The notes under the pieces: generated by a model | The model's database searches: none | What the model was told of the DNA's origin: nothing | Seen by the model: only the letters and a program-made list of their open reading frames with translations | In this document: piece after piece, positions 8,471 to 17,833 of the stretch | How positions within the stretch are numbered: the stretch's first letter is position 1 | Layout: each line of letters opens with the position of its first letter | Made by a program: the position numbers and the translations under genes | Origin: Halobacteriovorax sp. HLS | Lineage (GTDB): Bacteria; Bdellovibrionota; Bacteriovoracia; Bacteriovoracales; Bacteriovoracaceae | Direction of reading: 5' to 3' | Assembly (NCBI RefSeq): GCF_004006665.1 | Contig: NZ_QOCL01000014.1 | Coordinates: 558,001 to 622,000 of the forward strand | DNA length: 64,000 bases

Positions 8471-11185
8471 ATGAAAAAACAATTTTTCCGAGTGTTCTTG
8501 TCGGGTATTCTTCTAAATATTTGTTCACCTTTGCTATTTGCAAGAACAGATTCTCCTATTGATACAACTAAATTTTCTGTTGAGACAAATTATGGACACT
8601 ATCATTATGAGCTTCATTTACCGCTTAAAGACGAGAGTTTCGTCAATCGTGTCGTTAAAATACTGAGACAAGATACGGCTAAGATTGCAAATTACTTTAA
8701 GTATGCCCCGAAGACTACAATTCACTTTAATCTAAGTGAGTACGACCATGAGGCCAATGGCAGTGCGACAGTTTTTCCTATTGATCAAATAATTTTACGT
8801 CAGTTTCCGCCAATTGGCGTTGAGCATCTAACAACTGGCGATGATTATCTGCAAGGCCTAGTGGTACATGAGTTGATTCATATCGTTCATATGGACCAGA
8901 CAAGTGGTTTTCCTGAATTGGTTAGAACCATTTTTGGTTCCATCGGTAAGTTTGGAGGAGTCGCTCCTAGATGGTTCATCGAAGGAGTTGCGACTTGGGG
9001 AGAGAGCGAGTTTACAAACGGTGGTCGTTTAAGAAATAAACTAATGAGAGCTCAGTGGGAGCAGGCCATTGTTAGTAGAGGCTTTTGTCATACTATTGAC
9101 TGTATAGATAGTCCTGGCGTCTACCCATATAGACAGTTTCCATATTGGACAGGGGCCTTCTTTTTAGAGTACTTGGAAAAGCAAAAAAGTGGCTCAGTTC
9201 AATGTCTTGTAAGTGCAAATAATAATAATATTCCTTTCTTTTTAAATTCAGCTTTTAAAGAATGTTTTGGAAAGAGTGCAAATGGTCTTTATACCAATTT
9301 CTTTAATGAAATGAAGTCTAAGGTCCAACAAAGAGAAAAAGAAGCTGATGAGGGCCTAAGCATTATTAGTAATATTGTTGGTCAAAAAGATCTATCGGCC
9401 GGAATTGTATTACTAGAGAATCATTTGATCACTGCTGAAGGTGATAATAAAGTTAGAAAGGTCTTTTCTCAAAATCTAGATACTATGGAGTCTCAAGAGA
9501 TAGATTTTAATGGAAGATTATCCACTCTTTCTCGCTATTCAGATACTTCGTTGTCCATAAAGTCCTTTATTAATACTAGGGATAAAACCCAGAGATCAAC
9601 CAGTATTTGGGCCACCGATTCATTTAAGCTTACTTCACAAAATGGTGACTATTCATTCTTATTCAATGAGGAAGTTGTAGAGTTCAAATTTAAAGACGGA
9701 AGATGGCAGATTAATGGAGATGAAATTATTTTTCCAAGAGGTGTGAATGTATTTTATCCAAAGAAAGCTGAGTCTGGAGTCTTTTTTAAGCTAGTAGATA
9801 TTAATCATGAACGGCCAATGCTTGCTTTTTATTCTATCGAACACAAGAAGGTATCTATTGTTCAGAAATATGCAGAGAATTTCACGCTCCTTGAGAGTTG
9901 TGGGGATAATGTTATTGTTCGAAGCGATGATAAAACGTATATGAACTCGCTCAAGAATCAAGTACTAATTAAAGATCCGACTCTTGATAGGGCCATACTT
10001 TTGAGTTCAACGAATAAGCAATCTGCAGTAGTTATGGAGAATTCAAAATCATCTCTCTATAAGTGGAATAAAGGCTGCGAAGATTTTAAGAAAAAAAGAA
10101 AAACTTTTAAAAGAGTTGAACTTAAAGATTATAATTTTGAAACGTCTGTAGAAAATAATATTGAAGTCTCTAAAGAATCTTATCCCTCCGTTAAACACTT
10201 ACTTCCTCGATATTGGTTTTTCGATTATACAGCTGAGTCAGATAGCTTAAGTGCTTGGGGAATTAGCACTTCTTTATCTGACCCTGATCAAAGACATCTT
10301 CTAAGTTTAAGGGCAGTTCTATACTCTGAATTAGATGAAGTTGCTCCTGATATTTCCTACACATATGAATTTCCTTTTTTTCATTATCTAAGTATTTCAC
10401 ATCGAAAAACTTTTTCTCAAAGTACTCTAAGAAAAGGAAATGACTCTCAGGAACTTACTCTGGCATCATATTCAAAGAAATTTGAATTAAAAAATGCTGA
10501 TCTAATAACCTCTTTTTATGGAGGTCTTCAAAAGGTAGATGACTTTATCTCTATTAGAGATGAAAAAGAATATGGTCTTTTACTCAAAGGATATAAATTA
10601 CGCGCTCAGTTTGATGACTTCTGGCAAGAGGTTTCCTTTAAAGGAAGATTTTTTAAAAAGGATGTTGAGGGTTATGATCCATATAATGGTCTTCAATCTA
10701 TTTTAAAGTTTAATATTAATCCATTTAAAAATTTCTATTTCTATGGAAATGGAAGCTATAGTGTTTTAGATAAGACCACATATCACTCTGGTGTTCTATA
10801 CGGTGGAGGAAGTTACACTGACTTTCATCAATTCTATGGTCTTCCTTATAGTGAGATTTTTGGAAATGAGATAAAGTCCACTCGAGCGGCCATAAAAATT
10901 TCAGCATTGGAAATTTATCGAGGTTCTGGATTTATTCCAATCTTCTTAGAAGAAGTTCATCTTAAGGGGGGGACTGATATCATTGCAGCTGATAGAATTC
11001 TTATTGGAACGCAGGCCCTTTATAATAAGTCGACTCAGTCTTGGTGGGGAGCTGTTCAGGCAGACTTTACTTTAGCCTATGCAATTCCATTTTCATTTGA
11101 AGTGATTAAGAGTTATGTCAATAATAGATATGGTGAAAATGTTAATAGTACGAGTACTATAATAACGAGCAGCTTAAGCTTTTAA
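8471..11185 (+). CDS. Exported gluzincin metallopeptidase with C-terminal barrel-like region
   Basis: A 904-residue protein with a signal peptide. The zinc motif H-E-L-I-H is at 133-137 and the third ligand is probably Glu171 in F-I-E-G, the gluzincin pattern. The middle resembles beta-propeller repeats, and the last third has alternating strands and ends in S-L-S-F, suggesting an outer-membrane barrel. Together this predicts a surface-tethered protease; the substrate is unknown. It is divergent from pal across a 90-bp intergenic region. Confidence 0.7.
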   Translation: MKKQFFRVFLSGILLNICSPLLFARTDSPIDTTKFSVETNYGHYHYELHLPLKDESFVNRVVKILRQDTAKIANYFKYAPKTTIHFNLSEYDHEANGSATVFPIDQIILRQFPPIGVEHLTTGDDYLQGLVVHELIHIVHMDQTSGFPELVRTIFGSIGKFGGVAPRWFIEGVATWGESEFTNGGRLRNKLMRAQWEQAIVSRGFCHTIDCIDSPGVYPYRQFPYWTGAFFLEYLEKQKSGSVQCLVSANNNNIPFFLNSAFKECFGKSANGLYTNFFNEMKSKVQQREKEADEGLSIISNIVGQKDLSAGIVLLENHLITAEGDNKVRKVFSQNLDTMESQEIDFNGRLSTLSRYSDTSLSIKSFINTRDKTQRSTSIWATDSFKLTSQNGDYSFLFNEEVVEFKFKDGRWQINGDEIIFPRGVNVFYPKKAESGVFFKLVDINHERPMLAFYSIEHKKVSIVQKYAENFTLLESCGDNVIVRSDDKTYMNSLKNQVLIKDPTLDRAILLSSTNKQSAVVMENSKSSLYKWNKGCEDFKKKRKTFKRVELKDYNFETSVENNIEVSKESYPSVKHLLPRYWFFDYTAESDSLSAWGISTSLSDPDQRHLLSLRAVLYSELDEVAPDISYTYEFPFFHYLSISHRKTFSQSTLRKGNDSQELTLASYSKKFELKNADLITSFYGGLQKVDDFISIRDEKEYGLLLKGYKLRAQFDDFWQEVSFKGRFFKKDVEGYDPYNGLQSILKFNINPFKNFYFYGNGSYSVLDKTTYHSGVLYGGGSYTDFHQFYGLPYSEIFGNEIKSTRAAIKISALEIYRGSGFIPIFLEEVHLKGGTDIIAADRILIGTQALYNKSTQSWWGAVQADFTLAYAIPFSFEVIKSYVNNRYGENVNSTSTIITSSLSF

Positions 11186-11193
11186 ACTAAAGA

Positions 11194-11221
11194 GAGCTTC
11201 AAGAGAGTGCTTAATTGAAGC
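11194..11221 (+). terminator. Possible weak terminator hairpin
   Basis: An 8-bp inverted repeat (AGCTTCAA / TTGAAGCT) with a 12-base loop follows the metallopeptidase gene by 8 bp and is followed by TTAATTT. The tract is short, so termination is uncertain. Confidence 0.35.
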
Positions 11222-11296
11222 TTAATTTCACAGTATTTGACTTTACTATTTTTCGTTAATGCCGAAAATACTAAATAGGAATTAACGGGAGATATT

Positions 11297-11695
11297 ATGC
11301 AAATCAATATTGTGGCCATTGATGATGAAGAGGATGTTGCCGCTCTCTATAAAGTCTATTTCAAAAAAGAAGTTAAAAAAGAACTAATTACTCTGAACTG
11401 TTTTAACTCGGGAGAGAGTTGCTTAGAGTATCTGAAAAGCAGAGATGGTGAAGATACTCAGCTCATTCTATGCGATATTAATATGCCGGAAATGGACGGC
11501 TTTCAAGTTTTAGAATCCGTAAAGAAAGATTATCCAAATATTCATGTATACATGGTTTCTGCCTATGATAACGATGAATACTTAGGAAAAGCAAAGAGTT
11601 TAGGTGCAAGTGAATATTTCACTAAACCAGTAGACTTTACAGAACTTAAAAAGAAAATATTCGACTACTTTAATGATGAGAAGAACTCCGCCTAA
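11297..11695 (+). CDS. Single-domain response regulator (CheY-like)
   Basis: A 132-residue receiver domain with no output domain. Acidic residues are at 9-11, phosphoacceptor Asp60 is in C-D-I-N-M-P-E-M-D-G, Ser88 is the conserved Ser/Thr and Lys110 lies in T-K-P. The kinase partner is not adjacent and the target is unknown. The start follows GGGAG. Its 3' end overlaps the convergent threonine aldolase gene by 4 bp. Confidence 0.9.
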   Translation: MQINIVAIDDEEDVAALYKVYFKKEVKKELITLNCFNSGESCLEYLKSRDGEDTQLILCDINMPEMDGFQVLESVKKDYPNIHVYMVSAYDNDEYLGKAKSLGASEYFTKPVDFTELKKKIFDYFNDEKNSA

Positions 11696-12711
11696 TAGGT
11701 GTAGTTGTTCAAAATATTTTCAATATCTTTTAAGATATCTTTATCAACATCTAGATGTGTAACAAATCTTATCGCTTGCCCACCAAAAGAAACTGCTAGT
11801 AAATTATTTTCTTTAAGGTAGCTTAGAAAGTGATTAGGGTCTATCTCATTATCTAAGTCAAAAATAACGATATTAGATACTACCTCTCTAGATTTCTCTA
11901 TATAAGTTATATTCTTGATAATCTTTTCAATACTCTTTGCAAGCAAGTGATCTTCTTTTAGTCTTTCAATATTTCTTTCTAAGGCATAGCTTCCTGCTGC
12001 TGCTAAGAAACCTGCTTGGCGCATTCCCCCTCCAAACACTTTTCTAACTCTAAGGGCCTTTTTCAAGAATTCATTTGATCCTAATAGAAGAGAGCCTACT
12101 GGACAGCCAAGACCCTTTGATAGACAAATGGAGATAGAATCAAAGATTTGTCCTATCTCGTTTAGGTCATAGTTTTCAATTATGTGAGCATTGAAAAAGC
12201 GTGCCCCATCTAAGTGGAGTAGAAGATTATTTTCCTTACATACTTTTGAAATCTCTCGAAGTTCTTCGATGGAGTAGGTTGCTCCACCACCTCTATTGGT
12301 TGTATTTTCAAGAGACACTAACTTTGTTGTAGGTCGATGGATGTCAACAGGATTAATGGCCGTTTTAATTTGGTGAGCCGTTATCTTTCCAGCATTACCA
12401 TCTAATAGTTTTACACTTGCTCTTGAGTGATGAAAAATTCCGCCACCCTCATATTGGTAAATATGTGAATCTCTCTCGAGAATAATTTCTTCAAATGCTT
12501 GTACATGGCAGCTGATAGCAATTTGATTTGTCATTGTACCAGATGGACAAAATAGGGAACCATCCATCCCAAAAAGTTTAGCACAATCTTCTTGGAGTTT
12601 ATTTATTGAGGGATCTTCTCCAAAAACATCGTCTCCAACTGGAGCATTCATCATAGCTTCTAACATATCTTTAGATGGCCTTGTTAGTGTATCACTTCTT
12701 AGATCTATCAT
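11692..12711 (-). CDS. ltaE: Low-specificity L-threonine aldolase
   Basis: A 339-residue PLP enzyme that cleaves L-threonine or L-allo-threonine to glycine and acetaldehyde. It opens with the family signature I-D-L-R-S-D-T-L-T-R-P, has G-D-D-V-F-G-E-D-P and H-L-D-G-A-R, and carries the PLP lysine in L-S-K-G-L-G-C-P-V-G. Length and start are normal. The start overlaps the stop of the upstream LysR gene (ATGA), so the two are probably translated together. Confidence 0.93.
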   Translation of the reverse strand: MIDLRSDTLTRPSKDMLEAMMNAPVGDDVFGEDPSINKLQEDCAKLFGMDGSLFCPSGTMTNQIAISCHVQAFEEIILERDSHIYQYEGGGIFHHSRASVKLLDGNAGKITAHQIKTAINPVDIHRPTTKLVSLENTTNRGGGATYSIEELREISKVCKENNLLLHLDGARFFNAHIIENYDLNEIGQIFDSISICLSKGLGCPVGSLLLGSNEFLKKALRVRKVFGGGMRQAGFLAAAGSYALERNIERLKEDHLLAKSIEKIIKNITYIEKSREVVSNIVIFDLDNEIDPNHFLSYLKENNLLAVSFGGQAIRFVTHLDVDKDILKDIENILNNYTY

Positions 12712-13664
12712 GAGAGCTCCTTTGCATCTTTATTAATGAGTCCTTTCTTTCTGAGTGTCGTGACCGATTGAATAATTTTCTTTCTTAGCCACTTGTGAGC
12801 AGGATCGTTATCATTTCTTTTGTGCCACATCATATGCCCCTCTAAGCTTTGAATTTCAACAGGTGGTTCGAAGGACTTTACCGGAAGAATTTTTTGAAAC
12901 TCTAGCCCTAGTGTTTTGGGAATTGTGACAATCAAATTATTATTAAGAAATATCCAAGGCGATAATGAAAATTGAGGAATACTAACTCGTATATTTCTTT
13001 GTACACCTATTTTTGCAAGGGCATTATCTACAATGCCTCGTCTGCCGCCTAAAGGATCAATATTAATATGTTCGAGTTTTAAGTACTCGCCTAAGCTGAT
13101 TTTGTCCTGCACGAGTGGGTTATCTTTTCTAGTAAGACATATATAGTCTTCATCAAATATTTTTTGAATCACTAAATTATTTCTAGGCCTAAGGCCAACC
13201 CCTAGGGCCAGATCGACTTTTGAAGAGTCTAAATCAGAATAGAATGTTTCTAGAGTAGGGTGACGAAAATCAAGAGACATTCCTGGAGAATTTTTTAATA
13301 TACTACTTATTAAATAAGGTATGAAGGTCATACATTCACAATCACTACTAGTTATAGTGAATCTTTTCTTATGTGTGTGCGGATCAAATTGTTCGGCACT
13401 AAAAAGACCTGATTCGAGCTGACCTAGCGAAGAGGCAATAATGTCTTTTATACCCTCTGCTTTTGGGGTCGGAACCATCCCTTTTGGGGTTCTTAAAAAG
13501 AGATCATCATCTAAAATTAGGCGTAATCTATTTAGAGCATGACTCATGGCCGGCTGAGATAAACCTATAAGTTTCGCACCCTTAGAGACTGATTTTGTCT
13601 CTATTAAGGCATTGAAGACGAGTAATAGGTTAAGGTCCATTCCATTAATATTCATATTATGCAT
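12708..13664 (-). CDS. LysR-family transcriptional regulator
   Basis: An N-terminal winged helix-turn-helix (L-L-V-F-N-A-L-I-E-T-K-S-V-S-K-G-A, then L-S-Q-P-A-M-S-H-A-L-N-R-L-R) is followed by a substrate-binding-like effector domain. The true start may be the Met at residue 4 or 9, since none of the candidates has a clear ribosome-binding site. It lies upstream of ltaE in the same direction with a 4-bp overlap, which would make it a direct regulator of its own operon. The AT-rich palindromic sequence around its start could be the operator. Confidence 0.9.
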   Translation of the reverse strand: MHNMNINGMDLNLLLVFNALIETKSVSKGAKLIGLSQPAMSHALNRLRLILDDDLFLRTPKGMVPTPKAEGIKDIIASSLGQLESGLFSAEQFDPHTHKKRFTITSSDCECMTFIPYLISSILKNSPGMSLDFRHPTLETFYSDLDSSKVDLALGVGLRPRNNLVIQKIFDEDYICLTRKDNPLVQDKISLGEYLKLEHINIDPLGGRRGIVDNALAKIGVQRNIRVSIPQFSLSPWIFLNNNLIVTIPKTLGLEFQKILPVKSFEPPVEIQSLEGHMMWHKRNDNDPAHKWLRKKIIQSVTTLRKKGLINKDAKELS

Positions 13665-13753
13665 ATTGTATATGATTAATATTCATTTCACAAATTTTCT
13701 GGTTCGGTTGATAATTATCAAAGTGATAGAGCGAGGGTCGGAGGAATTACCGT

Positions 13754-14587
13754 ATGGAAACAAGAACGATCAAGCTAGTTGATAGAACAAAACTCAAACT
13801 CAATTTTTTCAGATCCATGAGGGGAAACTCCATGGCTCCTGTATTTGTGATTCTGCCGGCCCTAGGAATTAGGGCCGGCTATTACAAAAGCCTAGCAACT
13901 TCATTAACTTTAGATGGAAACCATGTCGTGAGCTTTGATTGGGAAAATCAAGAGGGGAGATCGATGAAGTTCTCCGATCATGGTTATAAAGAAGTTATCG
14001 AATTTGATCTACCTACTGTCTTAACTCAAGTAAAAGAGTTTTTTGGAGATACAAAGGTTTATCTTTTAGGACACAGTATTGGTGTTCAATTCGGTCTACT
14101 CTACAGTGCCCGCAATCCTGACTCGATTGCTGGAATGATTGCCATTGCTGGGGGCAGCTTCTATTACAAGAAGTTAAAGGGATTGAAGAGAACGAAGAGA
14201 AAGATTGATTATCATATCCTAAAAAATATTACGAAGGTGTTAGGTCATTTTCCTGGAGACTATATAGGTCTTTCTAAAGAGCCAGCCAAACTTATGCGAG
14301 ATGTAGCAAAGGAAGGTCTACGTGGAAGTTACTCGCATATTGATGAGTCTCTCGACTTAGAGCTTGAGAAGCTAAATATTCCGATACTCTTTATAACTCT
14401 CAATAACGATAGACATATTCCAATTGAGGGAAGTGAGTTTCTGGCCTCAAAGTTAAAAAGTGCTGATTTAACAAGAATTCATTTAAGAGATGAATATGGA
14501 CTTAGAGATTTTCACCATATCAAATGGGTTAAAACTCCAGAGCCAGTAGTTGAAAGAATTCAAAACTGGCTTTTGAGATCTGCTTGA
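13754..14587 (+). CDS. Alpha/beta hydrolase, serine hydrolase family
   Basis: A 277-residue alpha/beta hydrolase fold protein with the nucleophile elbow G-H-S-I-G and a His in the late F-H-H motif. No signal peptide is visible, so it is probably cytoplasmic. It is preceded by GGAGGAATTACCGT, which fixes the start. Divergent from the LysR gene, it may share that gene's operator region. The substrate is not identifiable. Confidence 0.75.
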   Translation: METRTIKLVDRTKLKLNFFRSMRGNSMAPVFVILPALGIRAGYYKSLATSLTLDGNHVVSFDWENQEGRSMKFSDHGYKEVIEFDLPTVLTQVKEFFGDTKVYLLGHSIGVQFGLLYSARNPDSIAGMIAIAGGSFYYKKLKGLKRTKRKIDYHILKNITKVLGHFPGDYIGLSKEPAKLMRDVAKEGLRGSYSHIDESLDLELEKLNIPILFITLNNDRHIPIEGSEFLASKLKSADLTRIHLRDEYGLRDFHHIKWVKTPEPVVERIQNWLLRSA

Positions 14588-15568
14588 TTATTCTTTAATT
14601 TGAACCTTAACATTTGCTAGGTCTGTAACGAATTCCATAGTTCTATGAAAATCAAAAGTGACCGTTAAGTCCTTCTGTGCTGCCCAGATCGAACCATATG
14701 TATCTTTGCAGTAGACATCCAACCAGTAAGAGATTTCAACAGAATGAAAGTGTCTTGTCGCTGTTGGTCTGCTCCAGTGTCCATTTGAAAGGTAGAAGCC
14801 GTATAAAGATTCACCGTCGTTACACTTTAGTTGCTTAAAGATTTCAGAGTTAAGACTTTTAACTTTTCCATCCAGTTCATAACTTAGTTTTGCACTAATG
14901 AAATTATTTGGAGTAGAAAAGAGTCTGATATCTAAATTTCTCTGTCCTACTTCTTGGGTTGATACTGTCCAGTTTGCATCCCAGTCTCTTCTTACTTTTG
15001 CCGAAATTCTATCAAGGTAGCCGTGGCTTGCAATTCCAACTTGATGTCCAAGCTCGTGAATAAGAATACTAATCATAGCAGGCACATTGTTGGTAATAGA
15101 CTCAGCTCTTTCTAAGTTGATAAAGATTGGGTGCTCATAAGAAAAACCTGTCTTAGCAAGTCTTTGAGTATTGTCATACTCATCTTCAAAGAAATCATTA
15201 GTTTGGCTATTCTTTAAAAATATAAGAATATTCTTCTGTCCTATTTTCTTTATAAATAAATTGTTGATGTCCTTGAGGACTTTCTTTTGGTCAGAATTCG
15301 TATAGCATTGAATATTAGATAAACAGTTTTCTATAGCTGTCTGAACACTATAGTAAGCGTGATAGAAGTTTTGCTCTAAAAGTCCGCCTCCGTTACCAAC
15401 TATATCTCCTGAACCAAAAGCATCTATGAGTGGAGCCGTTTGAATTGAAAACTCTCGGTTAAGTTCAATTCTTCTTTGTGGAGAAAGCATTATTTCTTCA
15501 ATAGCAAAAATATTTGAAGTGAAAACTAAAAGAGATAAAATAATAACATTTTTCATGGCGTCTCTCAT
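14588..15568 (-). CDS. Exported HELGH putative zinc metalloprotein
   Basis: A 326-residue protein with a signal peptide (the Met at residue 5 begins the typical M-K-N-V-I-I-L stretch). A zincin-like motif H-E-L-G-H lies at about 167-171 and is followed by G-I-A-S-H-G. The remainder has no recognised domain. It is probably a periplasmic or secreted peptidase, although the third zinc ligand is not obvious. Its start overlaps the stop of the preceding TIGR02147-type gene (TAATG). Confidence 0.6.
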   Translation of the reverse strand: MRDAMKNVIILSLLVFTSNIFAIEEIMLSPQRRIELNREFSIQTAPLIDAFGSGDIVGNGGGLLEQNFYHAYYSVQTAIENCLSNIQCYTNSDQKKVLKDINNLFIKKIGQKNILIFLKNSQTNDFFEDEYDNTQRLAKTGFSYEHPIFINLERAESITNNVPAMISILIHELGHQVGIASHGYLDRISAKVRRDWDANWTVSTQEVGQRNLDIRLFSTPNNFISAKLSYELDGKVKSLNSEIFKQLKCNDGESLYGFYLSNGHWSRPTATRHFHSVEISYWLDVYCKDTYGSIWAAQKDLTVTFDFHRTMEFVTDLANVKVQIKE

Positions 15569-16434
15569 TATTGGTTAACTATATTCTTAGTATGCTTAAA
15601 AAATTGCATATTCAACTGAAAAAGTTCATTGGCCTCAGTGGTCGAGAACTTTTCGTTAAAATCTTTAATAAATTCAAAAATATACTGCTTGGCTTCGGCC
15701 AAGTCTTCATCTTTAATTTTCATTGTTAATGAAGTTACTTGTCTTTCACTAACATCCTGTTCATTAATGGCCTCAAGAGCTCTGTTGATCATTCCGAAGT
15801 GATGTCTTTTAATTGCTGAGCTAGGAACATCATTTGTAGTTAAAAGACCTTCTTTTAAGACAATTAATTCTCCAGATTCATTACGACCAATAGTTTTCAT
15901 CTCAAGCATAATGTTAATAGCGTTCTTTATCTGAGATGGAGTGGCCTTCTTTCTTAGTTTCTTATAGATCCAGTCTTCATCTTCAATGAATCCTGGTGTG
16001 CTTATGAGCTGCTTGATCGCCAAGAAGTACCATTCACTAATTGCAGAGAACTCTTTAAGACCTAGTGAAATGGCCTTTTTCTCTGAGTTAAGTGAAGAGA
16101 GCTTTAATAGGAGCTCTTTTGGGTCTTTATTTTTCTTGTGAGCTTTTTCTAATTGTATAAGAAGTTGAAAATATTCTTTTTCTTTAATAGTCATCTTCAA
16201 GTCTTCACTAAGTGTTCTAACCATATCCGAACTTGGAGTTCGTTGTCCTTTTAGAACCATTGTAAGTGAGCTTGGAGATTTATAGCCTAGACGAGATGCC
16301 CATGCTTGGAGATTGTTTGAAGTATGCGAGTAGAGACCGTCAGGCATTCCTACCTTAATAAGATAATCTCGATAATCATCGAAATCAAATATTGAAATCT
16401 TTGGTTGTGCTACTTCTATTTGCATATTATCCAT
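15568..16434 (-). CDS. TIGR02147/DUF4423-family protein
   Basis: A 288-residue protein with the family opening I-F-D-F-D-D-Y-R-D-Y-L, followed by an N-terminal helical segment (W-A-S-R-L-G-Y-K-S-P-S-S-L-T-M-V-L-K-G) and a longer helical C-terminal domain. Members are mostly known from Fibrobacter and Bdellovibrio-type genomes and their function is poorly defined; a regulatory role has been suggested from the HTH-like N-terminus. It is directly coupled to the downstream HELGH gene. Confidence 0.75.
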   Translation of the reverse strand: MDNMQIEVAQPKISIFDFDDYRDYLIKVGMPDGLYSHTSNNLQAWASRLGYKSPSSLTMVLKGQRTPSSDMVRTLSEDLKMTIKEKEYFQLLIQLEKAHKKNKDPKELLLKLSSLNSEKKAISLGLKEFSAISEWYFLAIKQLISTPGFIEDEDWIYKKLRKKATPSQIKNAINIMLEMKTIGRNESGELIVLKEGLLTTNDVPSSAIKRHHFGMINRALEAINEQDVSERQVTSLTMKIKDEDLAEAKQYIFEFIKDFNEKFSTTEANELFQLNMQFFKHTKNIVNQ

Positions 16435-16449
16435 TTTTTTAACAGGGAA

Positions 16450-16471
16450 GGCCCTTTCTTAAGAAAGGGCC
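16450..16471 (-). terminator. Palindromic hairpin after the cysteine-rich gene
   Basis: A perfect 22-bp palindrome (GGCCCTTTCTT / AAGAAAGGGCC) lies between two minus-strand genes. It is a strong stem but has no clean T-tract on the minus strand, so it may be a terminator or an mRNA-stabilising hairpin. Confidence 0.5.
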
Positions 16472-16487
16472 CAACCATCACACTATA

Positions 16488-17009
16488 TTATTCGCAATCT
16501 TCGATTGAGAGAGTTTTTGTGAAAAGCTTTCTTCCTCTTCTGTCGTCATTGTCACGTCCGCCTCTTTCAACAGCGTAAACATTAACTTCGTGAGAAAGTG
16601 GTAGAGAGTAGTTGTAGTCTTCGTAAGCAACACAAACTCTTTCATTGTCATCACCACGTCTAACTGTTTTCCACTTAGTACATCTTTCTCTTGTTCCTTC
16701 GATAGCTGCATATCCAAAGTACTTAACTTCTTGTAGACATCTTCTGTTGTCTCTGTCTCTGTTTCCAGTGTTTCTTGACCACTGAACACACTTAGTAAGT
16801 GGCTTTAAAGTTTTAAGAGACTCACCTTCTTTACATACGAAAAAAGCAGAAGTCATTGGACCGTTATCAAGTTTTACAGAAGGCTCTGCAACGATAACTC
16901 TTGAAAAGTGCTTTCTGATTGTTTGCCAAGAATCATTTTCAGTTGGCATGTGTGCCAAAGTTGAAACTGACATTAATAATGTAGCTGCTACGATAAATAG
17001 GTTTTTCAT
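16488..17009 (-). CDS. Exported cysteine-containing protein of unknown function
   Basis: A 173-residue protein with a clear signal peptide ending near S-T-L-A-H. The mature part has six cysteines and is rich in Arg, Asp and Asn (N-R-D-R-D-N-R-R). The even number of cysteines suggests disulfides in an oxidising compartment. No family was recognised. It is preceded by AGGAGAACATA and ends just before a strong palindrome. Confidence 0.7.
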   Translation of the reverse strand: MKNLFIVAATLLMSVSTLAHMPTENDSWQTIRKHFSRVIVAEPSVKLDNGPMTSAFFVCKEGESLKTLKPLTKCVQWSRNTGNRDRDNRRCLQEVKYFGYAAIEGTRERCTKWKTVRRGDDNERVCVAYEDYNYSLPLSHEVNVYAVERGGRDNDDRRGRKLFTKTLSIEDCE

Positions 17010-17285
17010 TATGTTCTCCTAATGAGTTAGTTAAGGCCCTTGAGCCGTGTTTTGTTTTGTCTGAACACAAACTAACTTCACTAAAATAAGTCGTAAATTA
17101 AAATTCACAGATTGTTTATCAAAGATTTCACAACTTGTGAAAGACTAAATTAAGCTTCTTGTGAACCTTGCAATTTCGTATACTTAAGCCGTGTAATTAA
17201 TTTATAGATGGGCTATATCTAATTATTCACGTGGACTATTAAGGACAAATTTCATATTTTTCACAAAACTAATTAGGAATATTTT

Positions 17286-17759
17286 ATGAAATTGAAATCT
17301 TTTTTACTTCTACTTACTACCATCCTTAGCTTTTCTAGTATGGGATACTTCGATAAGGCCGATTTCTTAGACGAGGTTAGAGGAAAGTATATTCTGCAGA
17401 CAGAGTATATTGGAGAGATTGTTTTCTTAGTAAGATCAAGTGGTCAAGTACAGGTGATAGACTCAGACGCTGATGAATTTCTTCCTGTTCAAACTCAAAT
17501 TTCAATTGGTGATAACGGGATGCTAAGAGGACTACCTGTTTTACAAATCTCTTTTAACTCTGGTTCAGATGAACAGGCCGTAGACTCATATGTTTTACTG
17601 ACTGCTGAACATAATTGGGACGCGACAAAGAAGACAACTTTATTAGCAAGCTTTACTGTTGAAAATGATGGTCCTAATAACGTGGCCTCAGTTCTTTCTA
17701 AAAAATTAAAACTTCTGAAGTATAATTCTAGTCTAAAAAAATATGTAGTACTCAGGTAA
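17286..17759 (+). CDS. Exported protein of unknown function
   Basis: A 157-residue protein with a signal peptide (M-K-L-K-S-F-L-L-L-L-T-T-I-L-S-F-S-S) and a predicted beta-rich mature part. It has no cysteine in the mature region and no recognised domain. TAGGAATATTTT precedes the start. The preceding 276 bp contains an AT-rich region that should hold promoters for this gene and the divergent cysteine-rich protein. Confidence 0.65.
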   Translation: MKLKSFLLLLTTILSFSSMGYFDKADFLDEVRGKYILQTEYIGEIVFLVRSSGQVQVIDSDADEFLPVQTQISIGDNGMLRGLPVLQISFNSGSDEQAVDSYVLLTAEHNWDATKKTTLLASFTVENDGPNNVASVLSKKLKLLKYNSSLKKYVVLR

Positions 17760-17833
17760 TAGATTTATATTTTGAGTTTTTTTGAATAATCCTTTAAAGT
17801 TATCTCATGTATTAACTAAAGGGGGATATTTCG

